DNA of 64,000 nucleotides from 79-D21 sp022839995 (GTDB taxonomy: Bacteria > Synergistota > Synergistia > Synergistales > 79-D21). Both the position numbers and the translations under genes were made by a program. Where the stretch lies: positions 4,672 through 68,671 of the forward strand of contig JALHIN010000014.1 of the NCBI GenBank assembly GCA_022839995.1. The letters run 5' to 3'. This document shows positions 14,006-23,454 of this stretch, in pieces; the stretch's first letter is position 1; each line of letters starts with the position of its first letter. The notes beneath the pieces were generated by a model. It ran no database searches. It had not been told where the DNA came from and saw only the letters and a program-made list of their open reading frames with translations.

Positions 14006-16124
14006 CAGCGAAATGCTGGCCGGGCGACAGATGCAGCTTTTCGGAAGCCGGGCCGAGTCGACCGACCTCCTTCTCATGGTCGATGCCCTGGCACAGGAGG
14101 AACGATCCCCCTGGAAAGCCGAGCGCATCCAGAAAGCCCTGATCCTGGAGGCAGGAGTCGAGCCTCAGCTTGCCGCGGAGATCGCGGCGGAGGTTGAAGA
14201 GGACCTCGTCCGGTGCAACCGGGAACAGGTGACGACTACGCTGATCCGGGAGATGGTCAACGTCAAGCTGTTCCAGAGGGGCCTGGACGCGAAACTGAAG
14301 GACCACAGCCGTATCGGGATTCCTCTTTTCGACCTGGAATCGATGATGCTGTCCCCGAATCACGAGAACAGCAATACGACGCACAACCCGGAGTCGATCA
14401 ACCTCTCGATCGCAGAAATGGTCCTGAAGGAATATGCCCTTACGAAGGTCTTTTCTCCTGACATCGCGGAAGCTCACTTGACGGGAGACATCCACCTTCA
14501 CGACCTGGGGATGATCAACAGGCCCTACTGTTCCGGGCAAAGCATGGCTTACGTCGAAAAGTACGGGCTCAATTTTCCCTGCATCACGAGCATCTCGGCA
14601 CCCGCCAAACACGCGGACGTCCTCCTTGCGCACGTGTTGAAGATGACCTCCGTCCTTCAGAACAATTTTGCGGGAGCGATCGGCTGGGATGCGGTCAACG
14701 TCTTTTTCGCTCCCTACATCGAAGGAGAAAGCGACGAGAGGGTGAAGCAGCTTGCCCAGATGCTGGTTTTCGAATTCAACCAGCTGGCCGGAGGACGGGG
14801 GGGGCAGGTTGCCTTCACGGACATCAACCTTTACTACGAGGTTCCGAAACATTTCCGGGACGTGCCCGCGATCGGCCCCGGAGGGATGACCACGGGCAAG
14901 ACCTACGCGGACTACGCCCCCGAATCGAAGCGTTTCCTGAAGGCCCTCATGGATGTTTACCTGGAGGGAGACAGTCGCGGGCAACCTTTCTTTTTTCCGA
15001 AACCCCTTCTGCATATCACGGATGATTTCTTCAAGGAACCTGGCTGGGAAGAAATGTTGCACCTCGCCTGCCGGGTTGCTTCGGAAAAGGGCAACACCTA
15101 TTTCGTGTTCGACCGCGGCGGGGTCGCCAAGCTTTCCGAATGCTGCAGGCTCAGTTTCGAGCTGACGCCGGAAGACCTCGAAGAAGCCCGAATGCCCTGG
15201 AAGATGCGCTACTGTGCACTGCAGAACGTCACGATCAACCTCCCGCGCCTCGCTTACAGGAGCGGCGGGGACTATGACGTCCTCTTCGAACTGCTGGATC
15301 ACGAGATGGAGCTGGCGGGCAGAGCCCACCTGGAAAAGCGCCGTTTCATCCAGGAAATCCTTTCGCTCGGGAAAAAAGGACCCCTGAACACCCTGTGTGT
15401 CGATCACGACGGGGAAACCTACATCCGGATGAACAAGGCCAGCCATCTCGTCGGAATCATCGGCCTCAACGAGCTTGCCCAGGCGATGACCGGGCACGAG
15501 CTTCACGAGGATCCGAAGGCCATGGAATTTGCCCTTGCCGTCATCAAATTCATGGAGCTCAAATGCGAAGAGCTGTCCAGCCGCACCGGGTTGAAAATCG
15601 TGCTGGAGCAGACCCCCGCGGAAAGCACGGCTTACCGCCTCGCCAAGTTGGACCTGCGCTATTTCCCGGACCAGGCAAGCCGGTACATCCGGGGAAACCG
15701 GGAAACCGGTGAGATTTATTACACGAACAGCAGCCACTTTGCCTACGATATCTCGATGGACCCGATCGAAAAGGTGCTTGAAGAGGGGCGTTTCCATCCG
15801 ATGATCAAGGCGGGAGCCATCACCCATGTGTGGCTCGGAGAGCACCAGCCTGACCCGGGAGCCCTGGCTTCGTTCGTAAGGAAGATCTTCCAGCACTCGG
15901 AAAGCGCCCAGGTGGCCTTCAGCCCCGAATTCACGGTCTGTAACGACTGCGGCAAGGTGGTCCGGGGGCTCCGCGAGGACTGCCCTGCCTGCAGTAGCTT
16001 GAATGTCGATGGAATCACAAGGATCACCGGATATTTCACGCGGACTTCGTCTTGGAACGCCGGCAAGAGGGCGGAACTCCGCGACAGGAAAAGGGTGGCC
16101 ATTCCCCTTGATGCAGATTCCTGA
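13995..16124 (+). CDS. nrdD: anaerobic (class III) ribonucleoside-triphosphate reductase
   Basis: NrdD makes deoxyribonucleotides under anoxia with an oxygen-sensitive glycyl radical. The 709-residue protein has an N-terminal ATP-cone-like region (about 20-95), the catalytic barrel with HLHDLGMINRPYCSGQS and GGRGGQVAFTDINLYYE, the C-terminal zinc site (CNDCGK...CPACSS) and the glycyl-radical loop TRITGYFTR about 35 residues from the end. Translation is placed at ATG 13995, eight bases after GAAAGGG, with ATG 13986 possible. Its 3' end overlaps the activase gene by 14 bases. A class II reductase at 48.9 kb gives the cell a second route. Confidence 0.95.
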   Translation: MADNSEMLAGRQMQLFGSRAESTDLLLMVDALAQEERSPWKAERIQKALILEAGVEPQLAAEIAAEVEEDLVRCNREQVTTTLIREMVNVKLFQRGLDAKLKDHSRIGIPLFDLESMMLSPNHENSNTTHNPESINLSIAEMVLKEYALTKVFSPDIAEAHLTGDIHLHDLGMINRPYCSGQSMAYVEKYGLNFPCITSISAPAKHADVLLAHVLKMTSVLQNNFAGAIGWDAVNVFFAPYIEGESDERVKQLAQMLVFEFNQLAGGRGGQVAFTDINLYYEVPKHFRDVPAIGPGGMTTGKTYADYAPESKRFLKALMDVYLEGDSRGQPFFFPKPLLHITDDFFKEPGWEEMLHLACRVASEKGNTYFVFDRGGVAKLSECCRLSFELTPEDLEEARMPWKMRYCALQNVTINLPRLAYRSGGDYDVLFELLDHEMELAGRAHLEKRRFIQEILSLGKKGPLNTLCVDHDGETYIRMNKASHLVGIIGLNELAQAMTGHELHEDPKAMEFALAVIKFMELKCEELSSRTGLKIVLEQTPAESTAYRLAKLDLRYFPDQASRYIRGNRETGEIYYTNSSHFAYDISMDPIEKVLEEGRFHPMIKAGAITHVWLGEHQPDPGALASFVRKIFQHSESAQVAFSPEFTVCNDCGKVVRGLREDCPACSSLNVDGITRITGYFTRTSSWNAGKRAELRDRKRVAIPLDADS

Positions 16125-16797
16125 TTTCCCGATGGTCGGCGGGTACCTCCCCACGTCGTTTCTGGACTGGGAGGGGCACGTCGTCGCTGTCGTCTTTGTA
16201 AGCGGCTGCAACTTCCGTTGTCCGTTCTGTCACAACGCACCCCTGGCGACGGGCATGGCTGAAGGGCTGAACACCCGGTCAGTTCTTTCGGATATCTGGA
16301 AAAGGCGACTTTTTCTTGACGGTGTCGTGATCAGCGGAGGGGAACCCACGCTTTACCCGAACCTGCAGGAACTGCTCGAGTGGATACGGAAAAAGGCGGA
16401 GCTCCCGGTCAAGCTGGACACGAACGGATCCCGCCCGGAGATCCTCGAGCGGCTTGTTCGCAGCGGACTGGTCGATGCCGTGGCGATGGATGTCAAGGGG
16501 CCCTGGGAGAAGTACTCGGTCCTTTCGGGAGTTCCCGTTGAAACCGATCGGATCCGAGCCTCCATCGGTCTTTTGAGGGCGCTCCCGATCTGCTACGAGC
16601 TCAGGACGACGTTTGTCCCGGGCCTGCTGACGATTGAAGACATGAAGCGTGTCCAGCTTCAGCTCGAAGAAGATCCGCGGTGGGTCGTCCAGCTCTTCCG
16701 GCCCGAAAACCCGCTGGATCCGTCCCTACGAAACACCCCCCCCCCGTCGAAGGCGGAGATCGCGTCCGCGCTGCCGGGGGTCAAGATACGGGGGTAA
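16111..16797 (+). CDS. nrdG: anaerobic ribonucleoside-triphosphate reductase activating protein
   Basis: NrdG is the radical-SAM activase that generates the glycyl radical on NrdD. The 228-residue protein has the radical-SAM motif in SGCNFRCPFCHN (Cys near 32, 36, 39), ISGGEPTLYP and KLDTNGSRPEIL, all typical of the activase group. ATG 16111 lies inside the end of nrdD and gives a family-like N-terminus (PMVGGYLPTSFLDWEG). The length is of the NrdG2/PFL-activase-like type rather than the shorter E. coli NrdG. Confidence 0.93.
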   Translation: MQIPDFPMVGGYLPTSFLDWEGHVVAVVFVSGCNFRCPFCHNAPLATGMAEGLNTRSVLSDIWKRRLFLDGVVISGGEPTLYPNLQELLEWIRKKAELPVKLDTNGSRPEILERLVRSGLVDAVAMDVKGPWEKYSVLSGVPVETDRIRASIGLLRALPICYELRTTFVPGLLTIEDMKRVQLQLEEDPRWVVQLFRPENPLDPSLRNTPPPSKAEIASALPGVKIRG

Positions 16798-16804
16798 AGA
16801 GCGG

Positions 16805-16810
16805 TATAAT
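16805..16810 (+). promoter_or_regulatory. possible -10 box upstream of the Kbl-type gene
   Basis: A perfect TATAAT lies 36 bases before ATG 16847, just after the nrdG stop. The -35 region (TCAAGA at 18-base spacing) is poor, so this is tentative. Confidence 0.35.
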
Positions 16811-16846
16811 TCACTCGCACCTATTCTGCGAAGGAGGGTCGAGTCC

Positions 16847-18037
16847 ATGTCCGTCGAAAAGCGGTTTATCCGGGAGGAACTGGAGAGGCTCAAGTCCGAG
16901 GGACTCTATACACAGATCCGGACGATCGAAAGTGCGCAGGGGCCCTGGGTGACGATCGAAGGGCGCCGCAGGCTGAACCTGTGCTCAAACAACTATCTCG
17001 GGCTGTGCAGCGACGCCCGGGTCTGCGAGCGGGCCCGTGCGATGATCGACATTTACGGGGTAGGCCCCGGTGCGGTTCGTACGATCGCCGGGACGATGAG
17101 TCCGCATGTCGAGCTGGAAACGAAGCTGGCCAAGTTTAAGGGGACAGAGGCCGCCATGCTGGTTCAGTCGGGGTTCTGTGCCAACCTTTCCGCAATCCCT
17201 CCGCTGGTTGGAAAAGGAGATCTCGTGTTCAGCGACGAGCTGAACCATGCCTCGATCATCGACGCGTGCCGCCTGAGCGGCGCAACCATCCTGAGGTACC
17301 CGCACAACAGTCCCTCCGGGCTCCGGGAGGTCCTCGAGAGCAAAAAGGACGACCCCTGCCGCAAGCTGGTCGTGACGGACGGCGTTTTCTCGATGGATGG
17401 GGACATCGCCCCACTGCCGGAGCTCGTTGAAGTCGCCGAGGCATACGGGGCCATGATCATGGTGGACGATGCCCACGGCGAAGGCGTGCTGGGACGAGGG
17501 GGAAGGGGAATCGTGGACCATTTCGGCCTGCACGGGAGGGTCGATGTCGAGGTCGGCACCCTTTCGAAAGCTTTCGGAGTGGTGGGTGGGTTCATTTCCG
17601 GGACGGCGGAACTAGTCGACTACCTGCGGCAGAAAGCGAGGCCGAACCTCTTCAGCAGCGCCCTGACGGTCCCCGACGTGGCGGCGAACCTGGCTTCGGT
17701 GGAGATCCTGGAGGAAAGCGACGATCTCGTCCGGAAACTCTGGTCGAACGGCAAGCTCTTCAAAGAGCGGATGAAAGGATACGGGTTCAATATCGGGCAA
17801 AGCCAAACCCCGATCACCCCGGTCATCCTGGGCGAAGCCGCCGTCGCAAGGACCTTTAGCGCGCGCCTTTTCGAGGAAGGGATCTTTGCACAGGCGATCG
17901 CCTTCCCGACGGTGCCGAAAGGGACAGCCCGGATCCGGGTCATGGTTTCGGCTGCGCATGAACCGGAGGACCTGGAAATGGCCGCGGATGTCTTCGCCAG
18001 GGTGGCGCGTGAGATGAATCTCCTTCCGAACCGGTGA
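16847..18037 (+). CDS. kbl: glycine C-acetyltransferase / 2-amino-3-ketobutyrate CoA ligase family (alpha-oxoamine synthase)
   Basis: This 396-residue PLP enzyme belongs to the alpha-oxoamine synthase family: NLCSNNYLGL near the start, GPGAVRTIAGTMSPHVELE, DELNHASIIDACRLS, VTDGVFSMDGD, MVDDAHGEGVLG and the PLP lysine in GTLSKAFGVVGG. The sequence pattern is of the Kbl type (threonine/glycine metabolism), but BioF (8-amino-7-oxononanoate synthase) is so similar that a swap is possible. No threonine dehydrogenase or biotin gene is next to it. A perfect AAGGAGG precedes ATG 16847; the longer frame lies within nrdG and is ignored. Confidence 0.85.
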   Translation: MSVEKRFIREELERLKSEGLYTQIRTIESAQGPWVTIEGRRRLNLCSNNYLGLCSDARVCERARAMIDIYGVGPGAVRTIAGTMSPHVELETKLAKFKGTEAAMLVQSGFCANLSAIPPLVGKGDLVFSDELNHASIIDACRLSGATILRYPHNSPSGLREVLESKKDDPCRKLVVTDGVFSMDGDIAPLPELVEVAEAYGAMIMVDDAHGEGVLGRGGRGIVDHFGLHGRVDVEVGTLSKAFGVVGGFISGTAELVDYLRQKARPNLFSSALTVPDVAANLASVEILEESDDLVRKLWSNGKLFKERMKGYGFNIGQSQTPITPVILGEAAVARTFSARLFEEGIFAQAIAFPTVPKGTARIRVMVSAAHEPEDLEMAADVFARVAREMNLLPNR

Positions 18038-18136
18038 AACCCGTAAAGTCCCCTATGAAATCAGCCGCTCATCGTGTAGAATTCTCCTGTGCTTCGGAAG
18101 TTTCAGATTAAACTTTTGTGGAGGAGGGGTACGCGG

Positions 18137-19270
18137 ATGAAGTTCGGAAAGGTTGGAATCGCTCTTGCTCTGGTTCTGGTGTTCGCGGCGGGCGCCTTTG
18201 CCGCGGATACGGTCAAGATCGGTGTTTTCCTTCCGCTGACCGGCCAGATGGGCTTCGGTGGGCAGCTTGAGCTGGACGGGATCAAGATGGCTCACAAGGA
18301 AGCTCCGACGGTTCTCGGAAAGAAAGTGGAGCTGATTGTGGTCGACAACAAGTCCGATAAGGTCGAAGCCGCCAACGCCGTTAAGCGCCTGATCGAGAAG
18401 GATAAGGTCGTGGCGATCATCGGGACCTACGGTTCGTCCCTGGCAATGGCCGGCGGCGAGATTTCCGAGAAGGCGGGCATCCCGCAGCTCGGAACCTCCT
18501 GCACCAACCCCCTCGTCACGCAGGGCAAGAAGTACATTTTCCGCACCTGTTTCATCGATCCTTTCCAGGGAGCGGGCGCGGCCACCTATGCCTTCCAGAA
18601 GATGAAGGCGAAGAACGCGGCGATCCTGATCGATGTGTCCCAGGACTATAGTGTCGGCCTGGCCAATTTCTTCGAAAAGTCCTTTACGAAGATGGGCGGG
18701 AAGATCGTGGCGAAGCTGAACTACAACTCCGGCGACCAGGACTTTACGGCACAGCTCACCGAAATCATCAGCAAGAAGCCGGATGTCCTTTTCATCCCCA
18801 GCTATTTTGCTGAAGGGGCCATCATCATGAAGCAGGTCGGCGAGCTGGGCGGCCAGTTCAAGATCATGGGCGGAGACGCCATGGACAACCCCGAGATCGT
18901 CAAGATCGGTGGAAAGGCTGTCGAAGGGTTTGCCTACACCACGTTCCCGTATGATCCGACCATGAAGGACATGAGCCCGATTGCCAAGAAATTCACCGAG
19001 AACTGGAAGAAGTCGTTCCCGGGCAAGGATCCCAACGTGAACGCGGCTCTGGGGTACGACTCCTACATGCTGATCCTCGATGCCATCAAGCGCGCGGGGA
19101 AGGCCGATCCCAAGCTGATCCGCGATAAGCTTGAAGCCACGAAGAACTTCCCCGGCGTCACGGGCAGCACCACGATGAACGCCACGCACGACGCGGAGAA
19201 ACCCGTCGGGATCATGATGATCCAGAACGGCAAGCGCGTCTTCGTGGACGTCATCCAGCCGAAGCTGTAA
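18137..19270 (+). CDS. livK: branched-chain amino acid ABC transporter, periplasmic substrate-binding protein
   Basis: LivK/LivJ-type binding protein of 377 residues. A signal peptide (MKFGKVGIALALVLVFAAGAFA-A) ends without a lipobox cysteine, so the protein should be free in a periplasm, which suits a diderm. The mature part starts TVKIGVFLPLTGQMGFGG and has the periplasmic-binding type I fold with IGTYGSSLAMAGGEI and the late MLILDAIKRAGKAD. It would capture leucine/isoleucine/valine or related amino acids for the membrane proteins encoded next. GAGGAGGGG precedes ATG 18137. It is first of five co-directional liv genes. Confidence 0.93.
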   Translation: MKFGKVGIALALVLVFAAGAFAADTVKIGVFLPLTGQMGFGGQLELDGIKMAHKEAPTVLGKKVELIVVDNKSDKVEAANAVKRLIEKDKVVAIIGTYGSSLAMAGGEISEKAGIPQLGTSCTNPLVTQGKKYIFRTCFIDPFQGAGAATYAFQKMKAKNAAILIDVSQDYSVGLANFFEKSFTKMGGKIVAKLNYNSGDQDFTAQLTEIISKKPDVLFIPSYFAEGAIIMKQVGELGGQFKIMGGDAMDNPEIVKIGGKAVEGFAYTTFPYDPTMKDMSPIAKKFTENWKKSFPGKDPNVNAALGYDSYMLILDAIKRAGKADPKLIRDKLEATKNFPGVTGSTTMNATHDAEKPVGIMMIQNGKRVFVDVIQPKL

Positions 19271-19296
19271 AAAACCAATCTGTCCAGGAACTTCTT

Positions 19297-19326
19297 GACG
19301 GGGAGGGGGGCAACCTCCTCCCCGTC
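19297..19326 (+). terminator. intra-operon hairpin between livK and livH
   Basis: GACGGGGAGG and CCTCCCCGTC form a 10-bp perfect stem with a G-rich 10-base loop. The tail (TTGATG) is a weak U-tract, so it probably acts as an attenuator or RNA-stabilising structure that leaves more livK message than permease message. Confidence 0.6.
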
Positions 19327-19348
19327 TTGATGAGCAAGGGGGCAACTC

Positions 19349-20242
19349 ATGAGTCTAGACATGTTCGTCCAGCACCTCTTCAATGCCTTGACCCTCGGTA
19401 GCCTTTACGGCCTCATCGCGATCGGCTACACGATGGTCTACGGAATCCTGAGGCTGATCAATTTCGCGCACGGCGACATTTTCATGCTGGGTGCCTATTT
19501 CGTCTTTTTCGGGGTGACGCTGACCAAGCTGCCCTGGGGAATCGCCGTCGTCCTCGCGGTCGCGCTTTCCGCACTCTGCGGGGTGGTCATCGATCGGATC
19601 GCTTACCGCCCCCTGAGGGATGCACCGCGAATTTCCGCCCTCATCAGCGCGATCGGCGTTTCCTTTTTCATTGAAAACCTTGGCCTCGTGGTGTTTACCG
19701 GTTTGCCGAAGCCCGTCTATCGCCCGGACTGGCTTGTAGAAATCATCTCCTTCGGGAACATCCGCGTCCTGCCTCTCGCGATCATCGTACCGGCCATCGC
19801 CTTTGCCCTCGTGATGGGGCTCCTCTGGATCGTCTACAAGACCAAGCCGGGGCTTGCCATGCGTTCGATCTCGAAGGACATCGAAACGACGAGGTTGATG
19901 GGGGTCTCCGTCGACAAGATCATCGCCCTGACCTTCGGGCTCGGATCGGCGCTTGCCGCCGCATCGGGCATCATGTGGGCCCTACGGTACCCGCAGATCC
20001 ATCCCTTCATGGGAGTTTTCCCGGGATTCAAGGCGTTTATCGCTGCCGTTCTCGGCGGGATCGGCTCGATCCAGGGTGCGATGATAGGAGGAATGCTCCT
20101 GGGGCTCATCGAAATCATGGCGGTCGCCTTTTTCCCGGCTCTTTCGGGCTACCGTGACGCTTTCGCCTTCATCCTGCTCATCGTGATCCTCCTCATGAAA
20201 CCGACCGGGCTCATGGGTGAAAAACTGGAGGAGAAGGTATGA
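19349..20242 (+). CDS. livH: branched-chain amino acid ABC transporter permease LivH
   Basis: One of the two inner-membrane permeases of the system. The 297-residue protein has about eight hydrophobic segments and the family hallmark NALTLGSLYGLIAIGYTMVYGILRLINFAHGD at its N-terminus, followed by the EAA-type cytoplasmic loop (AMRSISKDIETTRLMGVSVDKI) that contacts the ATPases. ATG 19349 is preceded by AAGGGGG. The stop overlaps livM (ATGA). Confidence 0.95.
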   Translation: MSLDMFVQHLFNALTLGSLYGLIAIGYTMVYGILRLINFAHGDIFMLGAYFVFFGVTLTKLPWGIAVVLAVALSALCGVVIDRIAYRPLRDAPRISALISAIGVSFFIENLGLVVFTGLPKPVYRPDWLVEIISFGNIRVLPLAIIVPAIAFALVMGLLWIVYKTKPGLAMRSISKDIETTRLMGVSVDKIIALTFGLGSALAAASGIMWALRYPQIHPFMGVFPGFKAFIAAVLGGIGSIQGAMIGGMLLGLIEIMAVAFFPALSGYRDAFAFILLIVILLMKPTGLMGEKLEEKV

Positions 20243-21291
20243 AGACCCCCAACAGGAAACGGGATCTCACGCTGACGTTTGTCGCGGTCGGACTTTTTTT
20301 GGTGTTCCTCTGGTGGGCGAACGGACACCTGGACAACTACAAGATCCAGGTCCTGAACCTCATCGCGATCAACTCGATCCTTGCCCTGAGCCTCAACCTC
20401 ATCTACGGGTTCACGGGAATGTTTTCCCTCGGGCATGCCGGGTTCATGGCCATCGGTGCCTATGTTTCTTCCCTGCTGATCCTGCCTCCGATCCAGAAGG
20501 AAATGATTTATATCCTTCAACCCCTGGTCTGGCCGTTTTCGGTGCTCCAGGCCCCGTTTTTCGTGGCGGTGCTCGCCGGCGGCTTTGCAGCGGCCGTGCT
20601 GGGATTGATCATCGCGATTCCTGTGCTGAGGCTCGGAGGAGATTACCTGGGGATTGCAACGCTTGGGTTCGCGGAGATCATCCGAGTCGTGTTCACGAAC
20701 CTGACTCCCATCACGAACGGTGCACTGGGGCTGAAAGGAATCCCCGACTACGCAAACATCTGGTGGAACTACGGGTGGTGCTTCCTGACCCTCTTCTTCA
20801 TGGTCCGGCTCATCAACAGCAACTTCGGAAACGTCCTCAAGGCGATCCGGGATGACGAGGTCGCGGCCAGGGCGATGGGGATCAACACTTTCAAATACCG
20901 GGTTGTCTCCTTTTCGGTCGGTGCCTTCTTTGCCGGAGTCGGTGGAGCCCTTATGGCAAGCCTCATCACGACAATCGACCCAAAGATGTTCAGTTTCCTG
21001 CTTACCTTCAACGTCCTGATGATCGTTGTCGCGGGAGGGCTCGGATCCCTTACGGGAAGCATTATCGGTAGCGCTGTCATCACGATACTGCTGGAATGGC
21101 TCCGGTTCGTGGAGAATCCGATCGACATCGGAACCTTCCACCTTGAAGGCATACCCGGGATGCGAATGGTCATTTTTTCCCTGCTGCTCATCCTGATCAT
21201 CCTCTTCAGGCGCGAAGGCATCATGGGAATGCGGGAATTCAACTGGAGTGCCCTGTTAAGCCGATCCTCCCGGGGAGGTGAGGCCCGATGA
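20239..21291 (+). CDS. livM: branched-chain amino acid ABC transporter permease LivM
   Basis: Second permease, 350 residues with about ten hydrophobic segments. The conserved LivM region LIAINSILALSLNLIYGFTGMFSLGHAGFMAIGAY is present, as are LGGDYLGIATLGFAEIIR and the cytoplasmic loop KAIRDDEVAARAMGINTFKYR. It pairs with LivH to form the channel. Overlaps of four bases with livH and livG support one transcript and coupled translation. Confidence 0.95.
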   Translation: MKTPNRKRDLTLTFVAVGLFLVFLWWANGHLDNYKIQVLNLIAINSILALSLNLIYGFTGMFSLGHAGFMAIGAYVSSLLILPPIQKEMIYILQPLVWPFSVLQAPFFVAVLAGGFAAAVLGLIIAIPVLRLGGDYLGIATLGFAEIIRVVFTNLTPITNGALGLKGIPDYANIWWNYGWCFLTLFFMVRLINSNFGNVLKAIRDDEVAARAMGINTFKYRVVSFSVGAFFAGVGGALMASLITTIDPKMFSFLLTFNVLMIVVAGGLGSLTGSIIGSAVITILLEWLRFVENPIDIGTFHLEGIPGMRMVIFSLLLILIILFRREGIMGMREFNWSALLSRSSRGGEAR

Positions 21292-22082
21292 GCGCGAATC
21301 CTCCTGTTCCTGTTCTCGAAACCCGGGACGTCATGATTCGCTTCGGGGGGCTGACGGCGGTCAACAACTTCAACATTTCGGTCCCGAAAGGGAGCATCGT
21401 GGGCCTGATAGGGCCGAACGGGGCCGGAAAAACGACCTGCTTCAACATCATCACGGGGTTCTACAAGCCGACCCAGGGTGACGTTTTTCTCGAGGGGAGA
21501 AGGATTACCGGGCTTCCGCCCCACAAGGTCTGCGAGGCGGGGATCGCCCGGACCTTCCAGAACATCCGTCTTTTCTATAACGAAACCGTCCTTCAGAATG
21601 TCATGATCGGGGGGTTTGTCCGGCAGAAGAGCCAATGGTGGATGCCTCCCCTGATGGTTCCCTCCTGCACAAGGGAAGAGCGGGAACTCAGGGAAACTGC
21701 CATGGCCCTCCTCGATTCGGTGGGGCTTGGAAAACTCGCGGGCGAGGTCTCGAGTTCACTGCCTTACGGGGCACAGCGAAGGCTGGAAATTGCCAGGGCG
21801 CTGGCCACAAAGCCGAAATTCCTGCTCCTGGACGAGCCCGCTGCGGGGATGAACCCCCAGGAGTCACAGGAACTGATGGATTTCATCAAGCGGATCCGGA
21901 CCGATTTCGACCTGACGATCCTGCTGATCGAACACGACATGAAAGTGGTCATGGGAGTTTGCGAGCACATCTGGGTCCTCGACTACGGAATCCTCATCGC
22001 AGAAGGGAACCCCGAGCAGATCCGGACGAACCCGAAAGTCATCGAAGCCTACCTCGGGGAGGAGGCGGCCCAGAATGCTTAA
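21288..22082 (+). CDS. livG: branched-chain amino acid ABC transporter ATP-binding protein LivG
   Basis: ATPase subunit of 264 residues. Walker A is GPNGAGKTT near residue 45, the Q-loop/insert ARTFQNIRLFYNETVLQNV is of LivG type, the signature is SSSLPYGAQRRLEIARAL, and Walker B LLLDEPAAGMNPQES. The signature departs from LSGGQ (LPYGAQR), which is normal for LivG. It powers uptake together with LivF. ATG 21288 overlaps the livM stop, and the end overlaps livF by eight bases. Confidence 0.95.
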   Translation: MSANPPVPVLETRDVMIRFGGLTAVNNFNISVPKGSIVGLIGPNGAGKTTCFNIITGFYKPTQGDVFLEGRRITGLPPHKVCEAGIARTFQNIRLFYNETVLQNVMIGGFVRQKSQWWMPPLMVPSCTREERELRETAMALLDSVGLGKLAGEVSSSLPYGAQRRLEIARALATKPKFLLLDEPAAGMNPQESQELMDFIKRIRTDFDLTILLIEHDMKVVMGVCEHIWVLDYGILIAEGNPEQIRTNPKVIEAYLGEEAAQNA

Positions 22083-22779
22083 GATCGAAGATCTGCACGT
22101 CTACTACGGAGGCATTCACGCGCTGAAAGGCCTTTCTCTCGAGGTTTCGGAAGGGCAGATCGTGACCCTCATCGGGGCGAACGGAGCCGGGAAAAGCAGT
22201 ACTCTTCGCTCGATTGCAGGCCTGGTCAAGAACAAAAAGGGGAAAATCCTTTTCGAAGGCGCGAACATCCTCGGCAAAACTCCGGAGGCCCTCGTCGGAA
22301 TGGGAATCGCCATGTGCCCGGAAGGCCGCAGGATTCTGCCCCACCTGACGGTCATGGAAAACCTGATGCTGGGAGCGTATATCCGCAACGACAAGGATGG
22401 AATCGCAAAAGACCTGGACTGGGTTTTTGAACTTTTCCCCCGGTTGAAGGAAAGGACCTGGCAAAAGGGCGGGACGCTTTCGGGAGGAGAACAGCAAATG
22501 CTGGCCCTCGGCAGGGCCCTGATGAGTCGGCCCAAGCTTCTCATGCTGGACGAACCCTCCCTGGGACTTGCCCCGCTTCTCGTCAAAGAGGTCTTCGAGA
22601 TCATCAAGACGATCAACGCCGAAGGGAAAACCGTCCTGCTCGTGGAGCAGAACGCCTACGCGGCCTTGAAAGTGGCACATTATGCCTACGTCCTTGAGGT
22701 CGGGGAAATCGTGCTGCAAGGAACGGGGGAGGCTTTGATCGAAGATCCGAAGGTTCGCGAAGCCTACCTTGGAGGCTGA
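22075..22779 (+). CDS. livF: branched-chain amino acid ABC transporter ATP-binding protein LivF
   Basis: Second ATPase, 234 residues. It starts MLKIEDLHVYYGGIHALKG and has Walker A GANGAGKSS, the LivF-type GRRILPHLTVMENL segment, signature LSGGEQQMLALGRALM and Walker B LLMLDEPSLGLAP, then the H-loop region LLVEQN. All five components of a high-affinity branched-chain amino acid importer are thus present, which fits an organism that ferments amino acids. Confidence 0.95.
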   Translation: MLKIEDLHVYYGGIHALKGLSLEVSEGQIVTLIGANGAGKSSTLRSIAGLVKNKKGKILFEGANILGKTPEALVGMGIAMCPEGRRILPHLTVMENLMLGAYIRNDKDGIAKDLDWVFELFPRLKERTWQKGGTLSGGEQQMLALGRALMSRPKLLMLDEPSLGLAPLLVKEVFEIIKTINAEGKTVLLVEQNAYAALKVAHYAYVLEVGEIVLQGTGEALIEDPKVREAYLGG

Positions 22780-22883
22780 ACGGGAAATCCTTCGATTCGG
22801 TGCGGGTCGGCGTGCTGCGTCGGCCCGCATCGCGCGGCAATTTGAACGAGCCTGTTCCTGGAAACCGAACGGAGGGAGAAACG

Positions 22884-23423
22884 ATGGGGGCCTCGGCCTT
22901 GAACCTGCCGAATCTGCTTAGTCTATCGCGGGTTTTTCTCGCTCCTCTTGTGGTCGTCTTTCTCACACTGCGGATCGAATGGGGAGATCTCATCGCGGGA
23001 GCGGTCTTCATCCTGGCAGCCTTGACGGACACGGCGGACGGTTACATTGCCAGGAAACACGGCATCGTCACGAACCTGGGAAAATTCATCGATCCCCTGG
23101 CTGACAAGGTCCTCATTACCGCAGCCCTGGTCGGCCTCGTCGAGCTGCAGCGGATCCCAGCCTGGATGGTGGTCCTCATCCTTGCAAGGGAGTTCCTCGT
23201 GACCGGGCTCAGGATGATCGCAGCGGCCGAAGGGGTCGTGCTGGCGGCTTCGAGGGGAGGAAAGGCGAAGACCGTTTCCCAGATCATCGCAATCGTGATG
23301 ATGATCTTCGACCTGCCATTGGCACGCTCCGCAATGTGGGTTGCGCTGCTGTTGACCGTGTGGTCCGGGATGGACTATCTCATGAAGGGCTGGAGCCTTC
23401 TGAGCACCCCTCCGGCCCGGTGA
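22884..23423 (+). CDS. pgsA: CDP-diacylglycerol--glycerol-3-phosphate 3-phosphatidyltransferase
   Basis: PgsA makes phosphatidylglycerol phosphate, the first committed step to phosphatidylglycerol, in the inner membrane. The 179-residue protein starts LNLPNLLSLSRVFLAP and carries the CDP-alcohol phosphotransferase signature DxxDGxxAR-x8-GxxxDxxxD, read as DTADGYIARKHG...GKFIDPLADK, followed by several hydrophobic segments. ATG 22884 follows GGAGGGAG; the long upstream frame is not expected to be translated. It lies about 100 bases after livF and may have its own promoter, though I see none that is convincing. Confidence 0.92.
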   Translation: MGASALNLPNLLSLSRVFLAPLVVVFLTLRIEWGDLIAGAVFILAALTDTADGYIARKHGIVTNLGKFIDPLADKVLITAALVGLVELQRIPAWMVVLILAREFLVTGLRMIAAAEGVVLAASRGGKAKTVSQIIAIVMMIFDLPLARSAMWVALLLTVWSGMDYLMKGWSLLSTPPAR

Positions 23424-23454
23424 CTCCCGCGGATGAAAGGAAGGTCTGTGAAGG

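Noticed and set aside
13950..16211. 753-residue minus-strand open frame opposite nrdD
   Set aside because: It is a shadow frame on the antisense strand of a clear nrdD; composition is arginine/histidine-rich without family motifs.
22780..22883. Terminator between livF and pgsA (TGCGGG...CCCGCA)
   Set aside because: The stem is only six bases with a 17-base loop and no T-run.
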